Origin: JAQVEM01 sp964601205
GTDB taxonomy: Bacteria > Actinomycetota > Humimicrobiia > Humimicrobiales > Humimicrobiaceae
Direction: 5' to 3'
DNA length: 64,000 bases
Assembly (NCBI GenBank): GCA_964601205.1
Contig: CAZRML010000020.1
Location: 62,001-126,000, forward strand
Position 1 is the stretch's first letter. Every line of letters starts with the position of its first letter. The notes below the pieces were generated by a model. The model was not told the origin of the DNA and searched no databases. It saw only the letters and a program-made list of their open reading frames with translations. The position numbers and the translations under genes are program-made. Of the stretch, positions 7,098-15,387 are shown in pieces.

Positions 7098-8840
7098 ATG
7101 AAAGGAAGAACAGTAAACGCGGGTATTTTAAACGTCAGAAAAAAAGGAAGCGGCGTTTTTAGAGAAGGAATTCACATGCTGCCGGGAGTATCCCTTATGA
7201 TGGCCTCAGGGGTTATTAAATCCTTAAAAGATTTAAACAGGCCCTTTGTGACCATAGTAAACTCTTACACCAATCAGATTCCCGGCCATGCTCATCTTGA
7301 TAGGCTTGGGGCTATTTTAAAGGAGGAGTTAGAAAAAAAGGGCGTGAATGTATGGTATGCAAATATCGGCGGAGCAGTCGGAGATGGAATAGCTATGGGG
7401 CATTTTGGAATGAAATATTCTCTGCCCTCAAGGGAGTTGATTGCCGACCAGATAGAAACTATTATTGGTGCCCATCCGCCGGATGCCTGGATCGGACTGG
7501 GCAACTGTGACAAGATTGTTCCTGCCATGTACAATGCTATGGTGAGGATTAACATACCCTCACTGTATGTTAGCGGCGGCCCGATGTTAAGTGGAATGGG
7601 CAATACAGACTTAATTTCAGTTTCCGAAGCTGTCGGACGTTGCAGCAGTGGAAAAATGAAAAAAAGAGAACTGGAAGAGCTGGCCGAGGCTGCATGTCCA
7701 GGTTACGGGAGCTGTGCAGGTATGTTTACTGCAAATTCAATGAATTCCCTGGGAGAGGTGCTGGGGTTCGCCTTACCGGGAAATGGTACGATACCCGCTA
7801 CCGAAAGAGTAAAGGGAGAAAAGAGGCAGTTTCAATTGAATCCTGAAAGGATAAAACTGGTCAGGGAAGCGGCAAAAAAACTTATCTTTCTTATGGAAAA
7901 CAAAATCAGGCCTCTGGATATTTTAAATAAGAAATCTATTGATAATGCCTTTATTTTAGACATGGCCATGGGAGGTTCGACAAATACGGTCCTGCATCTT
8001 CTGGCTCTGGCACATGAAGCAGGCATAGAATATGACCTGGGTTATCTTAACAAGCTGTCAAAAACGACTGCTAACGTGGTCAGAGTTTCACCCTCCAGGC
8101 CGGAGATTCACATGGAAGATATTAACAGAGTGGGGGGCGTGGGCGCTATTTTAAGAGCCGTTTATGAAAGCGGAAGCTCCAGGCTTGACCTTGAGGCTAA
8201 AACTGTTTATGGAAAGTTAGGGGATTATGTATTGAAATCCCCGGGACCCGATGGAGAAGTAATCCGTCCTCAGGATAATGCTTTTTCTCCAGAAGGAGGG
8301 CTGTCGGTTCTTTTTGGGAACATAGCAAAAAATGGCTCTGTTTTAAAGACAAGCGGGGTAGACAAAGATATGCTCTGCTTTGAGGGGAAAGCTCTGGTTT
8401 ATAACTCTCAGGAGGAAGCTTTAGAAGCTATCTTAAAAAATAAGGTTAAAGACGGCGATGTAGTGGTTATACGTTACGAGGGGCCTAAAGGAGGTCCGGG
8501 GATGCAGGAAATGCTTGCGCCTACTGCAGCAATAAGAGGAGCAGATATAAAAGCAGCTTTAATTACCGATGGGCGTTTTTCAGGGGGTACGAGGGGTCTC
8601 TGTATCGGCCACATATCCCCGGAGGCAGCCAGCGGTGGTGAAATAGGGCTGGTTGAGAATGGTGATATAATTGAAATAGACGTCAATAATCATAAAATAA
8701 ATGTTAAACTTTCAGAAAAAGAATTAATGAAAAGAAAAAAGAAGCTTGCTCCCTTTAAATCAAAAGTTACAGGAGGGTGGCTGGCAAGATATTCAAAATT
8801 TGTAGAGAGCGCTGATAAAGGAGCTATTATGTCCCTTTGA
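7098..8840 (+). CDS. ilvD: IlvD/Edd-family dehydratase, probably dihydroxy-acid dehydratase
   Basis: A 580-residue iron-sulfur dehydratase. VNSYTNQIPGHAHLD, GNCDK (Cys137), GSCAGMFTANSMN (Cys206), MGGSTNTVLH, EGPKGGPGMQEM and TDGRFSGGTRG are in family order, and the whole aligns with the E. coli type of IlvD, which makes the 2-keto acids of the valine and isoleucine pathways. The CxxC seen in that type reads CPGYGSC here, so one non-ligand cysteine is a tyrosine; the presumed cluster cysteines remain. The start is the ATG at 7098, eight bases after AAAGGAG. No other ilv gene is nearby, so a sugar-acid dehydratase role cannot be ruled out. Confidence 0.85.
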   Translation: MKGRTVNAGILNVRKKGSGVFREGIHMLPGVSLMMASGVIKSLKDLNRPFVTIVNSYTNQIPGHAHLDRLGAILKEELEKKGVNVWYANIGGAVGDGIAMGHFGMKYSLPSRELIADQIETIIGAHPPDAWIGLGNCDKIVPAMYNAMVRINIPSLYVSGGPMLSGMGNTDLISVSEAVGRCSSGKMKKRELEELAEAACPGYGSCAGMFTANSMNSLGEVLGFALPGNGTIPATERVKGEKRQFQLNPERIKLVREAAKKLIFLMENKIRPLDILNKKSIDNAFILDMAMGGSTNTVLHLLALAHEAGIEYDLGYLNKLSKTTANVVRVSPSRPEIHMEDINRVGGVGAILRAVYESGSSRLDLEAKTVYGKLGDYVLKSPGPDGEVIRPQDNAFSPEGGLSVLFGNIAKNGSVLKTSGVDKDMLCFEGKALVYNSQEEALEAILKNKVKDGDVVVIRYEGPKGGPGMQEMLAPTAAIRGADIKAALITDGRFSGGTRGLCIGHISPEAASGGEIGLVENGDIIEIDVNNHKINVKLSEKELMKRKKKLAPFKSKVTGGWLARYSKFVESADKGAIMSL

Positions 8841-8871
8841 GAACGAAAAGTAAGTTTTAAAGGAGGATTTG

Positions 8872-9132
8872 ATGATTAAGGTTGAAAAAGAAAATGAGGG
8901 GAGATTCCTGGTAACAGTAGAAGAGGAAAGCAGCAGCTCAGAGCATGCAGTTAATCTTGATAATGATTATTACCGGAAATTAACCGGTGGAAAAATAACT
9001 GCTGAAGAACTTATAAAAAAATCTTTTGAGTTCCTTCTTGAGAGGGAGTCCAAGGAATCCATACTTTCGGAGTTTAATTTAAGCATAATTAAAAATTACT
9101 TTCCGGAATATGAAAGAAAAATAAAAGTATAA
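8872..9132 (+). CDS. Conserved-looking small protein of unknown function
   Basis: An 86-residue, highly charged cytoplasmic protein that I do not recognise. AGGAGG (8861-8866) stands five bases before the ATG at 8872, so it is certainly likely to be translated. The first half is predicted to be strand-rich (IKVEKENEGRFLVTVEEES), the second half helical and acidic (TAEELIKKSFEFLLERES, then FPEYERKIKV). It follows ilvD by 31 bases, suggesting co-transcription, and is closed by a hairpin at 9138-9166 before yggS. No cysteines, no membrane segment. Confidence 0.75.
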   Translation: MIKVEKENEGRFLVTVEEESSSSEHAVNLDNDYYRKLTGGKITAEELIKKSFEFLLERESKESILSEFNLSIIKNYFPEYERKIKV

Positions 9133-9137
9133 AAAAG

Positions 9138-9166
9138 AAGCACTGCCGGGATTTATTCCGGTGCTT
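9138..9166 (+). terminator. Hairpin between the small protein gene and yggS
   Basis: AAGCAC (9138-9143) pairs with GTGCTT (9161-9166), with an inner CGG/CCG helix. There is no T-run afterwards, so it may slow, process or protect the transcript rather than end it. Confidence 0.4.
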
Positions 9167-9185
9167 ATACAGGGAGGAGAAATAA

Positions 9186-9860
9186 GTGCCTGCTATTAAA
9201 GAGAATGTCAGGGAAATCCTTAAGGAGTTGCCGGATGGAGTTCAATTGGTCACTGCGGCAAAAGGGAGGAATCCGGAGGAGATTCTGGAGGCAATTGATG
9301 CTGGTGTAAAGATTATCGGGGAAAATTATATTAAAGAAGCAAAAAAAGCCTATGATGCGATAGGGAGAAAAGCTAAATGGCATTTTATCGGTATTCCCCA
9401 GATTGAGAAACATGACCTTTTAAGGAGGAAGAATCTTCAAATATTTGACATGATCGAAACTATTGATTGTGTGGAGATTGCAGAAGAGGTCAATATAAAA
9501 TGTGCCGGATTAAATAAAATAATGCCAGTTTTAATTGAAGTAAATAGCGGCACAGAGCCCCAGAAATTCGGAGTTTTACCGGAAGACGCCGTAAGCTTAA
9601 TAAAAGAAATTTCGTCCCTTTCCAGCATCAGGGTAATGGGGCTAATGACAATGGGGCCACGCTTCGGGAATCCGGAAGACTCCAGGCCATATTTTGTAAA
9701 AACCAGAGAACTCTTTGACCGGATTAAAAAAATGAACTTACCCGGTGTAGAAATGAAATACCTGTCTATGGGAATGACCAATTCTTATAGAGTTGCCCTT
9801 GAGGAAGGAGCAAATATAGTAAGAGTGGGAACCAAAATATTCGGAGAAAGAAAATATTAA
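9186..9860 (+). CDS. yggS: PLP homeostasis protein (YggS/PROSC family)
   Basis: A 224-residue TIM-barrel pyridoxal-phosphate carrier related to the N-terminal domain of alanine racemase. The PLP lysine is Lys26 in LVTAAKGR, where most members read AVSKT; KIIGENYIKEA, WHFIGIPQ, EVNSGTEPQKFG, GLMTMGP and LSMGMTNSY follow in family order. It starts at GTG 9186 after a strong GGAGG. In many bacteria this gene precedes division genes; here it leads into murI-rph-rdgB. Known members balance the PLP pool and have no catalytic turnover. Confidence 0.93.
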   Translation: MPAIKENVREILKELPDGVQLVTAAKGRNPEEILEAIDAGVKIIGENYIKEAKKAYDAIGRKAKWHFIGIPQIEKHDLLRRKNLQIFDMIETIDCVEIAEEVNIKCAGLNKIMPVLIEVNSGTEPQKFGVLPEDAVSLIKEISSLSSIRVMGLMTMGPRFGNPEDSRPYFVKTRELFDRIKKMNLPGVEMKYLSMGMTNSYRVALEEGANIVRVGTKIFGERKY

Positions 9861-9985
9861 AAGTAAATTTAAAAGAAATTTAAACTTTATGCTTGAATTT
9901 AGATATTTAATGTTATTATTAAAATTGGACAGTGTTTTCGCAGGCTGAATTATTAAGTAATTATAAATGATATGAAAGAGTAAAT

Positions 9986-10789
9986 TTGGATAACAGAGCA
10001 ATAGGAGTATTTGATTCCGGAGTTGGCGGTCTTACTGTGTTAAGGGAAATAATAAAAACTGCTCCCGGCGAGGATACAATTTATTTTGGTGATACCGAAA
10101 GAGTTCCCTACGGACCTCGTAACTTAAATGAAGTTAAAAGATTTGTTTTTAAAATAACCGGGTTTCTTTACAATAAAAATGTCAAGCTAATTGTAATTGC
10201 CTGCAACACTTCTACAGCGGCGGCTCTAAAGGATTTGAAAAAACATTATAGCATACCAATAATAGGAGTAATAGAGCCGGGAGCGAGGACTGCTGTCTGT
10301 AACACTAAAAATAAAAGGGTCGGCGTTATTGCCACAGAAGGCACCGTTAAGAGCAATGAATATCGGAAAGAGATTTCAAAACTTGACGGGGATATAAAAA
10401 CATTCTCGGTTCCTGCGCCTTTACTGGTTGATTTTATAGAAAATGGAGTTCTTGAAGGAGAAAATCTTGACCGGGCTATCAGTAATTACCTTAAGCCTTT
10501 GCTCGACGAGGGGATTGATGTACTGATACTGGGCTGTACCCACTTCCCGTTGATAGAAAATAGTATTATATCCCACAGCGGTGATGGAATTAAGGTGATA
10601 AGCTCGGCAGTTGAGACCGCAGGGGATGTGGCGAAAGTGCTTGCGGAAAAGGGTTTAGCTGCGGATTCCAATAGAAAGCCGGAAAGGATTTTCTATGAAA
10701 CTGGCGTGACCAGTAAATTTTTTGAGGTAGGGAAAATGTTTCTTGGAGAAGAGATAAGGGAAGTAACAAGGATAAAACTTGATATGTAA
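9986..10789 (+). CDS. murI: Glutamate racemase
   Basis: A 267-residue cofactor-independent racemase that makes D-glutamate for peptidoglycan. The two catalytic cysteines are Cys73 in IACNTST and Cys184 in GCTHFPLI; FDSGVGG (residues 9-15) and YFGDTERVPYG are further signatures. The start is TTG at 9986, preceded by GAAAGAG; there is no better in-frame codon before the conserved N-terminus. Together with mreB-rodA and murJ further along, it shows a peptidoglycan-walled cell. It sits 46 bases before rph. Confidence 0.95.
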   Translation: MDNRAIGVFDSGVGGLTVLREIIKTAPGEDTIYFGDTERVPYGPRNLNEVKRFVFKITGFLYNKNVKLIVIACNTSTAAALKDLKKHYSIPIIGVIEPGARTAVCNTKNKRVGVIATEGTVKSNEYRKEISKLDGDIKTFSVPAPLLVDFIENGVLEGENLDRAISNYLKPLLDEGIDVLILGCTHFPLIENSIISHSGDGIKVISSAVETAGDVAKVLAEKGLAADSNRKPERIFYETGVTSKFFEVGKMFLGEEIREVTRIKLDM

Positions 10790-10835
10790 ATAAAAAAAGT
10801 ATCAGCATCATGCTAATAAGGAAGGTTTGCTTGCG

Positions 10836-11564
10836 ATGGTTAAAAGAATAGACAACAGGGATAAAGACCAGTTGAGGGAGATAAAAATAACCCGTAATTA
10901 TATCTCTAATGCCGATGGTTCGGTATTTATCGAAATGGGAAAGACAAGAATTATCTGTACCGCTATTGTTGAAGATAAAGTCCCCAAATTTTTATCGGGA
11001 AAAAGCTCGGGCTGGATTACCGCTGAGTACGATATGATACCGGGCTCTGCTCCTCAGAGGATAGTAAGGGCTCAGACCATGGGAAGAATTAATGGCAGGA
11101 CACATGAAATTCAGAGATTGATTGGAAGGTCCCTCAGAGCGGTAGTGGATTTAAATAAAATTGGTGAAAGAACTATATGGATAGATTGTGATGTAATTGA
11201 GGCTGACGGAGGGACCAGGACTGCTTCAATAACCGGTAGTTTTATTGCCTTATTTGATTGTATGCGTTCAATGATTGATAAGAAAGTTATTGATTCAATG
11301 CCCATAGAAAGCTTCCTGGCTGCGATAAGTGTGGGTATTGTGGATAATGATATACTGGTTGATTTATGTTTTGAAGAAGATTCAAGGGCGCAGGTGGACA
11401 TGAATGTGGTTATGAGCTCAAAGGGTGAATTAATAGAAGTACAGTCAACTGCTGAAGGTGCTCCATTTACCAGAGACGATTTTAACACGATGCTTGATAA
11501 GGCAGCAGATGCAATAAGCGAAATCATAGAGGTTCAGAAGAAAATACTGAGTCAGGACCTGTAG
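10836..11564 (+). CDS. rph: Ribonuclease PH
   Basis: A 242-residue phosphorolytic exoribonuclease that trims tRNA 3' ends. Conserved blocks GSVFIEMGKTRIICTAIVE, GWITAEYDMIPGS, INGRTHEIQRLIGRSLRA, IDCDVIEADGGTRTASITG and VQSTAEGAPFTRD are all present, including the phosphate-binding arginine region. The ATG at 10836 is 10 bases after AAGGAAGG and is preferred over the in-frame TTG at 10827, which is only one base from that site. The murI-rph-rdgB order is common in Gram-positive lineages. A tRNA gene cluster follows rdgB, apt for a tRNA-trimming enzyme. Confidence 0.97.
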   Translation: MVKRIDNRDKDQLREIKITRNYISNADGSVFIEMGKTRIICTAIVEDKVPKFLSGKSSGWITAEYDMIPGSAPQRIVRAQTMGRINGRTHEIQRLIGRSLRAVVDLNKIGERTIWIDCDVIEADGGTRTASITGSFIALFDCMRSMIDKKVIDSMPIESFLAAISVGIVDNDILVDLCFEEDSRAQVDMNVVMSSKGELIEVQSTAEGAPFTRDDFNTMLDKAADAISEIIEVQKKILSQDL

Positions 11565-11622
11565 GGCTTATAAAGGTATTGTAATAGTTTCTAATATTTA
11601 ATTTATTAAAGGTGCGTCTGTT

Positions 11623-12219
11623 TTGGATATAGTTATTGCTTCAAAGAATTCAGGAAAAATAGAAGAAATAAAATCATTTTATAGTGATATAAAAAAAGTC
11701 AGGTGGCTGACTTTCAGGGATTTTAAAGAATTTCCGGATATTGTAGAGAGCGGAAGTAGTTTTATGGAAAATGCGGAGCTTAAAGCCAGGGGTATTGCCT
11801 CCTGTACCAGTAAAATCACTCTTGCCGATGACTCGGGTCTGGAAGTTGATTTTCTGGGAGGCAGGCCCGGAATAAAATCTTCAAGATACAGCGGGGAAGA
11901 TGCTACGGATAAAAAGAACAGGGATAAGCTGCTTGAAGAACTAAGGGACGTAAAGAAAATTTCTGACAGGACTGCAAGGTTTGTATGCAGCATGTTGCTG
12001 TGGGATCCAGAAAAAGGTACTATTTTTAAGACCAGGGGCATGTGTGAAGGGTTTATAGGTTTTGAGGAAAGAGGAGGCGGGGGATTCGGCTACGATTGCA
12101 TTTTTATACCATACGGATACAATAAGACGATGGCAGAGTTGAGCCTGGCGGAAAAAAATAAAATCAGCCATAGAGGTAAAGCCCTTGAGGCTTTGAATGA
12201 GTTTATTGTAAATTTTTAG
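11623..12219 (+). CDS. rdgB: XTP/dITP diphosphatase (RdgB/HAM1)
   Basis: A 198-residue house-cleaning pyrophosphatase that removes non-canonical purine nucleotides (ITP, XTP) from the pool. SKNSGKIEEI (residues 7-16), LADDSGLEVDFLGGRPGIKSSRYSG, GGGFGYDCIF and ISHRGKAL are the family motifs, with the metal-binding aspartates in ADDSG. It starts at TTG 11623; the site before it is weak. It ends 44 bases before the tRNA-Pro gene. Confidence 0.96.
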   Translation: MDIVIASKNSGKIEEIKSFYSDIKKVRWLTFRDFKEFPDIVESGSSFMENAELKARGIASCTSKITLADDSGLEVDFLGGRPGIKSSRYSGEDATDKKNRDKLLEELRDVKKISDRTARFVCSMLLWDPEKGTIFKTRGMCEGFIGFEERGGGGFGYDCIFIPYGYNKTMAELSLAEKNKISHRGKALEALNEFIVNF

Positions 12220-12263
12220 ATTTATGTTATTATTTTCCGTGCTAAATTGTTGACTTACGTAAC

Positions 12264-12342
12264 CGGGGTGTAGCGCAGTTTGGTTTAGCGCACCTGCTTT
12301 GGGAGCAGGGGGTCGGAGGTTCAAATCCTCTCACCCCGACCA
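12264..12342 (+). tRNA. tRNA-Pro (TGG)
   Basis: Acceptor CGGGGTG (12264-12270) pairs with CACCCCG (12332-12338); the anticodon loop TTTGGGA between CCTGC and GCAGG gives TGG. CCA is encoded (12340-12342). First of seven tRNAs in a 900-base cluster. Confidence 0.97.
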
Positions 12343-12348
12343 GTACGG

Positions 12349-12425
12349 GCGGGAATAGCTCAGTTGGCTAGAGCGTCAGCCTTCCAAGCTGAAGGTCGCG
12401 GGTTCGAGGCCCGTTTCCCGCTCCA
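12349..12425 (+). tRNA. tRNA-Gly (TCC)
   Basis: Acceptor GCGGGAA (12349-12355) pairs with TTCCCGC (12415-12421); anticodon loop CTTCCAA gives TCC; discriminator T and encoded CCA (12423-12425). Six bases after tRNA-Pro, so the two are one transcript. Confidence 0.97.
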
Positions 12426-12554
12426 TTTTATAATATATGCTGTGTTTTAAATTAATAGCTGCTATTGACTTATGGGGTTATATTAACTAAAGTATTACTC
12501 TGTTTTTTAGTTTATATGAGTAAGTACCGGCATTTTTAATAAAAATTATTAATT

Positions 12555-12563
12555 TGTTATAAT
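12555..12563 (+). promoter_or_regulatory. Extended -10 promoter for tRNA-Arg (TCT)
   Basis: TGTTATAAT is a perfect extended -10 (TGn then TATAAT, 12558-12563) placed 15 bases before the mature tRNA start at 12578. The -35 region is poor, as is usual with an extended -10. Confidence 0.65.
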
Positions 12564-12577
12564 ATTTATGCAGTTCT

Positions 12578-12654
<77 letters not shown>

Positions 12655-12736
12655 GAAATAAAGGCAACCGGTAAAGGCAATGAATGACGGAGAGAGCCGA
12701 TGTGCCTTATTATGTAACATAAGTTTGATATTGTTG

Positions 12737-12742
12737 TATAAT
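12737..12742 (+). promoter_or_regulatory. -10 element before tRNA-His
   Basis: A perfect TATAAT 16 bases before the mature tRNA-His start. The upstream -35 region is weak (GTAACA near 12714). The 104-base gap from the previous tRNA supports a separate promoter. Confidence 0.5.
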
Positions 12743-12758
12743 CTGGTTGAAATTATAT

Positions 12759-12835
12759 GGTGAGAATAGCTCAGCTGGCAGAGCACAGGATTGTGGATCC
12801 TGGGGTCGCGGGTTCGATCCCCGTTTCTCACCCCA
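12759..12835 (+). tRNA. tRNA-His (GTG)
   Basis: GTGAGAA (12760-12766) pairs with TTCTCAC (12825-12831); an extra G at 12759 faces C at 12832, the G-1:C73 pair specific to histidine tRNAs. Loop TTGTGGA gives GTG. CCA encoded (12833-12835). Confidence 0.97.
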
Positions 12836-12847
12836 TATTTAAACCCT

Positions 12848-12924
12848 GCGCCTGTAGCTCAGCTGGATAGAGCGTCGGACTTCGAATCCGTGCGTCGGGG
12901 GTTCGAATCCCTCCAGGCGCGCCA
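12848..12924 (+). tRNA. tRNA-Arg (TCG)
   Basis: GCGCCTG (12848-12854) pairs with CAGGCGC (12914-12920); loop CTTCGAA gives anticodon TCG; discriminator G, encoded CCA. It is very similar to the tRNA-Arg (TCT) at 12578, suggesting duplication and anticodon change. Confidence 0.92.
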
Positions 12925-12977
12925 GGTAAAGTTACTTTAGTTTGTGTGGATGTATTTTTGCAAAGGTTGATATAAGT

Positions 12978-13053
12978 GGGCCGTTAGCTCAGCTGGTAGA
13001 GCACCTGACTCTTAATCAGGGTGTCACAGGTTCGATCCCTGTACGGCTCACCA
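12978..13053 (+). tRNA. tRNA-Lys (CTT)
   Basis: GGGCCGT (12978-12984) pairs with ACGGCTC (13043-13049), with one G-U pair; loop CTCTTAA gives anticodon CTT; discriminator A, encoded CCA (13051-13053). Confidence 0.96.
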
Positions 13054-13058
13054 ATTTT

Positions 13059-13145
13059 GCGAGAGTGGCGGAATTGGCAGACGCGCTAGACTTAGGATCT
13101 AGTGGGGTAACACCTGTAGGGGTTCAAGTCCCCTCTCTCGCACCA
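13059..13145 (+). tRNA. tRNA-Leu (TAG)
   Basis: GCGAGAG (13059-13065) pairs with CTCTCGC (13135-13141); loop CTTAGGA gives anticodon TAG. The long variable arm (TGGGGTAACACCTGTA region) makes it a class II tRNA, as expected for leucine. CCA encoded. Confidence 0.97.
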
Positions 13146-13256
13146 GATTATTTTTTTATGTATCCCTACAGGTTTGTATTTTATTTATTTTCTATTATAA
13201 TATGTGTCTTAATGCGCAACAGGAAAATCTACTAAAGTTTTAGGAGGGAGTTTTTT

Positions 13257-14675
13257 TTGAGTTATAAAATAAAAAGCAAGAAAAAAGTTGATTTAAACAG
13301 GATTAAATTAGATATAGAGATATCAAATAGTTATTTAAAAAAACATATTGGAAAAGCATATAAAAATGTGTCCGAAAAGGCAAATATCCCCGGTTTTAGA
13401 AAAGGAAAGATACCCTATCAGGTGATAGATGCAAATTTTGGCAGACAATATGTGCTAAATGAGGCAGCCAGTCTTTCTATCTCCGAATTATATCCGGATA
13501 TAATTACTGAATCCAATTTAAACCCACTGGATTATCCAAAGATAAGAATCACCCGGCTTGAGGAAAATTTGCCTCTGGAGTTTGAAGTGGAGCTTGAGCT
13601 GGAACCCGAGATAGAAGAACTTCCCGCATACAGGGGGATAAAAGTTACCGGCTATTCAACCGAAGTGTCCGATGAGGATGTGGAACGGCAGATAGATAAT
13701 ATAAGGAGTAATTATGCCTCACTGGAACCGGTTAAAGAAGGTAAGCCGGTGGGAAAAGGAGATTATGTCACCATAGATTTCAGCGGAACAATCGAGGGTA
13801 AAGAATTTGAAGGCGGAAACGCCGAAGATTACCTTATAGAAGTGGGTTCAAATACTTTATTTGCAGACTTTGAAAATGCACTTGTTGGAATGAAAAAGGG
13901 TGAGAGTAAGAAGGTAACTCTTACATTATCTGAAGATATAAAGAATAGAGAGCTTGTGGGGAAGAAAGCAGATTTTAATATTTCCCTAAAAGAGATAAAG
14001 AGGAAAGTATTGCCCGAGCTGAATGAGGATTTTCTAAAAGAACTTGGAGATTACAGCGGAGCAGATGATTTTAAAGGCAAGCTGAGGGGAAGATTAATTG
14101 AACAGAAGAAAAGTTTTAGGAAAGAAAGAATAATAGGAGAAGTCCTGAAATATTTAACAGAAAATATAAAAACAAAAATTCCTGATAAAATGGTTTCGAG
14201 AAGAGAAAAACAGATTAGTGATGAAATTGATGAAAAATTAAAAGAGCAGAATATGACCAGAGAGGCTTATCTTAAAGCGGCTAATATTACGGAAGATAAG
14301 CTAAAAGAGGAAATAAAACAGAGGGCACTTCTGGAGATAAAAGAATATTTAATCTTTAAAGCACTGGAAAAGGCAGAAAAGAAGAATATAGAGCCAACCG
14401 AAGATGAGATAAATAAAGAGCAAGATAACATAATAAAAAGTTATAATAAAAAAGAGGATATTGATAAGATAAAAGAATTTCTGGAAAGTGATGAGGGAAA
14501 AGATACTCTTATAAGAACTTTAAGACGAAGAAAGATAATAGATTTGCTTGTAAACAATGCCCGGGTAGTAGAAAATGAAAGTGCAAAAGATAAAAGAAAA
14601 ATATGGACACCTGATAAAAATAAAAAACAGGATAAGGAGAAAGATGAGAAAATCTGGACTCCGGATTCAAAATAA
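13257..14675 (+). CDS. tig: Trigger factor with an extended charged tail
   Basis: A 472-residue ribosome-associated chaperone and peptidyl-prolyl isomerase. The ribosome-docking segment (NIPGFRKGKIPYQVI region, here KANIPGFRKGK near residues 41-51) and the FKBP-like domain (KGDYVTIDFSG, about residues 166-176) are clear, followed by the helical chaperone arms. It starts at TTG 13257 after TAGGAGGGAG. The C-terminus is some 30 residues longer than usual, Lys/Asp-rich, and carries IWTPD twice (residues 449-453 and 466-470). The tig-clpP-clpX order that follows is classical and links folding with ClpXP proteolysis. Confidence 0.96.
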   Translation: MSYKIKSKKKVDLNRIKLDIEISNSYLKKHIGKAYKNVSEKANIPGFRKGKIPYQVIDANFGRQYVLNEAASLSISELYPDIITESNLNPLDYPKIRITRLEENLPLEFEVELELEPEIEELPAYRGIKVTGYSTEVSDEDVERQIDNIRSNYASLEPVKEGKPVGKGDYVTIDFSGTIEGKEFEGGNAEDYLIEVGSNTLFADFENALVGMKKGESKKVTLTLSEDIKNRELVGKKADFNISLKEIKRKVLPELNEDFLKELGDYSGADDFKGKLRGRLIEQKKSFRKERIIGEVLKYLTENIKTKIPDKMVSRREKQISDEIDEKLKEQNMTREAYLKAANITEDKLKEEIKQRALLEIKEYLIFKALEKAEKKNIEPTEDEINKEQDNIIKSYNKKEDIDKIKEFLESDEGKDTLIRTLRRRKIIDLLVNNARVVENESAKDKRKIWTPDKNKKQDKEKDEKIWTPDSK

Positions 14676-14696
14676 ACTAAAAGTGAGATGATTAAC

Positions 14697-15287
14697 ATGT
14701 ATAATGAATATTTAGTCCCAATGGTAATAGAGCAGACCAGCAGAGGTGAGCGTTCCTTTGATATTTATTCCCGGCTGCTCAAAGAGAGGATAATTTTTCT
14801 GGGTGTTGCCATTGATGATAATATTGCCAATCTGGTTATGGCCCAGATGCTCCATCTGGAAGCGGAAGACCCGGAAAAGGATATCCAGCTTTATATAAAT
14901 AGCCCGGGCGGAGTGGTAACTTCCGCTCTTGCTGTGTATGATACAATGCAGTTTATAAAATCTCCGGTATCAACAATTTGTATCGGACAGGCCGCGAGTG
15001 CGGCAGCTGTTTTGCTTCTTGCAGGAAAGAAGGGTAAGAGATTCTCGCTTCCCAACTCAAGGGTTATGCTTCACCAGCCGTCAGGAGGGGTTTCGGGGAC
15101 CACAATTGATGTTGAAATTCACGCCAAAGAAATGGTAAGAATACGTTCTCTTTTAAATGAAATAATTGCAAAACACACCGGCCAGGATGTAAAGAGAGTG
15201 GAAAAAGACACTGAAAGGGATTTTATACTGGATTCAGAAGAAGCTAAGAAATATGGAATAATAGATGAGGTTATTTACAAAAAATAA
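14697..15287 (+). CDS. clpP: ATP-dependent Clp protease proteolytic subunit
   Basis: A 196-residue serine protease subunit forming the tetradecameric ClpP barrel. The catalytic triad is Ser101 (GQAASAAAVLL), His126 (MLHQPSGG) and Asp175 (ERDFILD); INSPGGVVTS is the oxyanion-region motif. It starts either at ATG 14697 (MYNEYLVPMV) or three codons upstream at ATG 14688; GTGAG at 14683 fits the former better. Paired with clpX 100 bases downstream. ClpXP would degrade proteins tagged by the tmRNA encoded at the left end of this window. Confidence 0.97.
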   Translation: MYNEYLVPMVIEQTSRGERSFDIYSRLLKERIIFLGVAIDDNIANLVMAQMLHLEAEDPEKDIQLYINSPGGVVTSALAVYDTMQFIKSPVSTICIGQAASAAAVLLLAGKKGKRFSLPNSRVMLHQPSGGVSGTTIDVEIHAKEMVRIRSLLNEIIAKHTGQDVKRVEKDTERDFILDSEEAKKYGIIDEVIYKK

Positions 15288-15387
15288 TAATTTTTTAGCG
15301 ATTTTTTAGATTGTGGATAATAATATATTAAAGCAAATTAATTTTAAAATAAGATAAAAATATTTTTAATAAGGAGTGTGCATAAAT

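Noticed and set aside
7640..7846. Additional frame within the IlvD-family gene
   Set aside because: It is a shifted frame of a clearly conserved gene; the same holds for other long antisense frames over mreB, clpX, valS and ychF.
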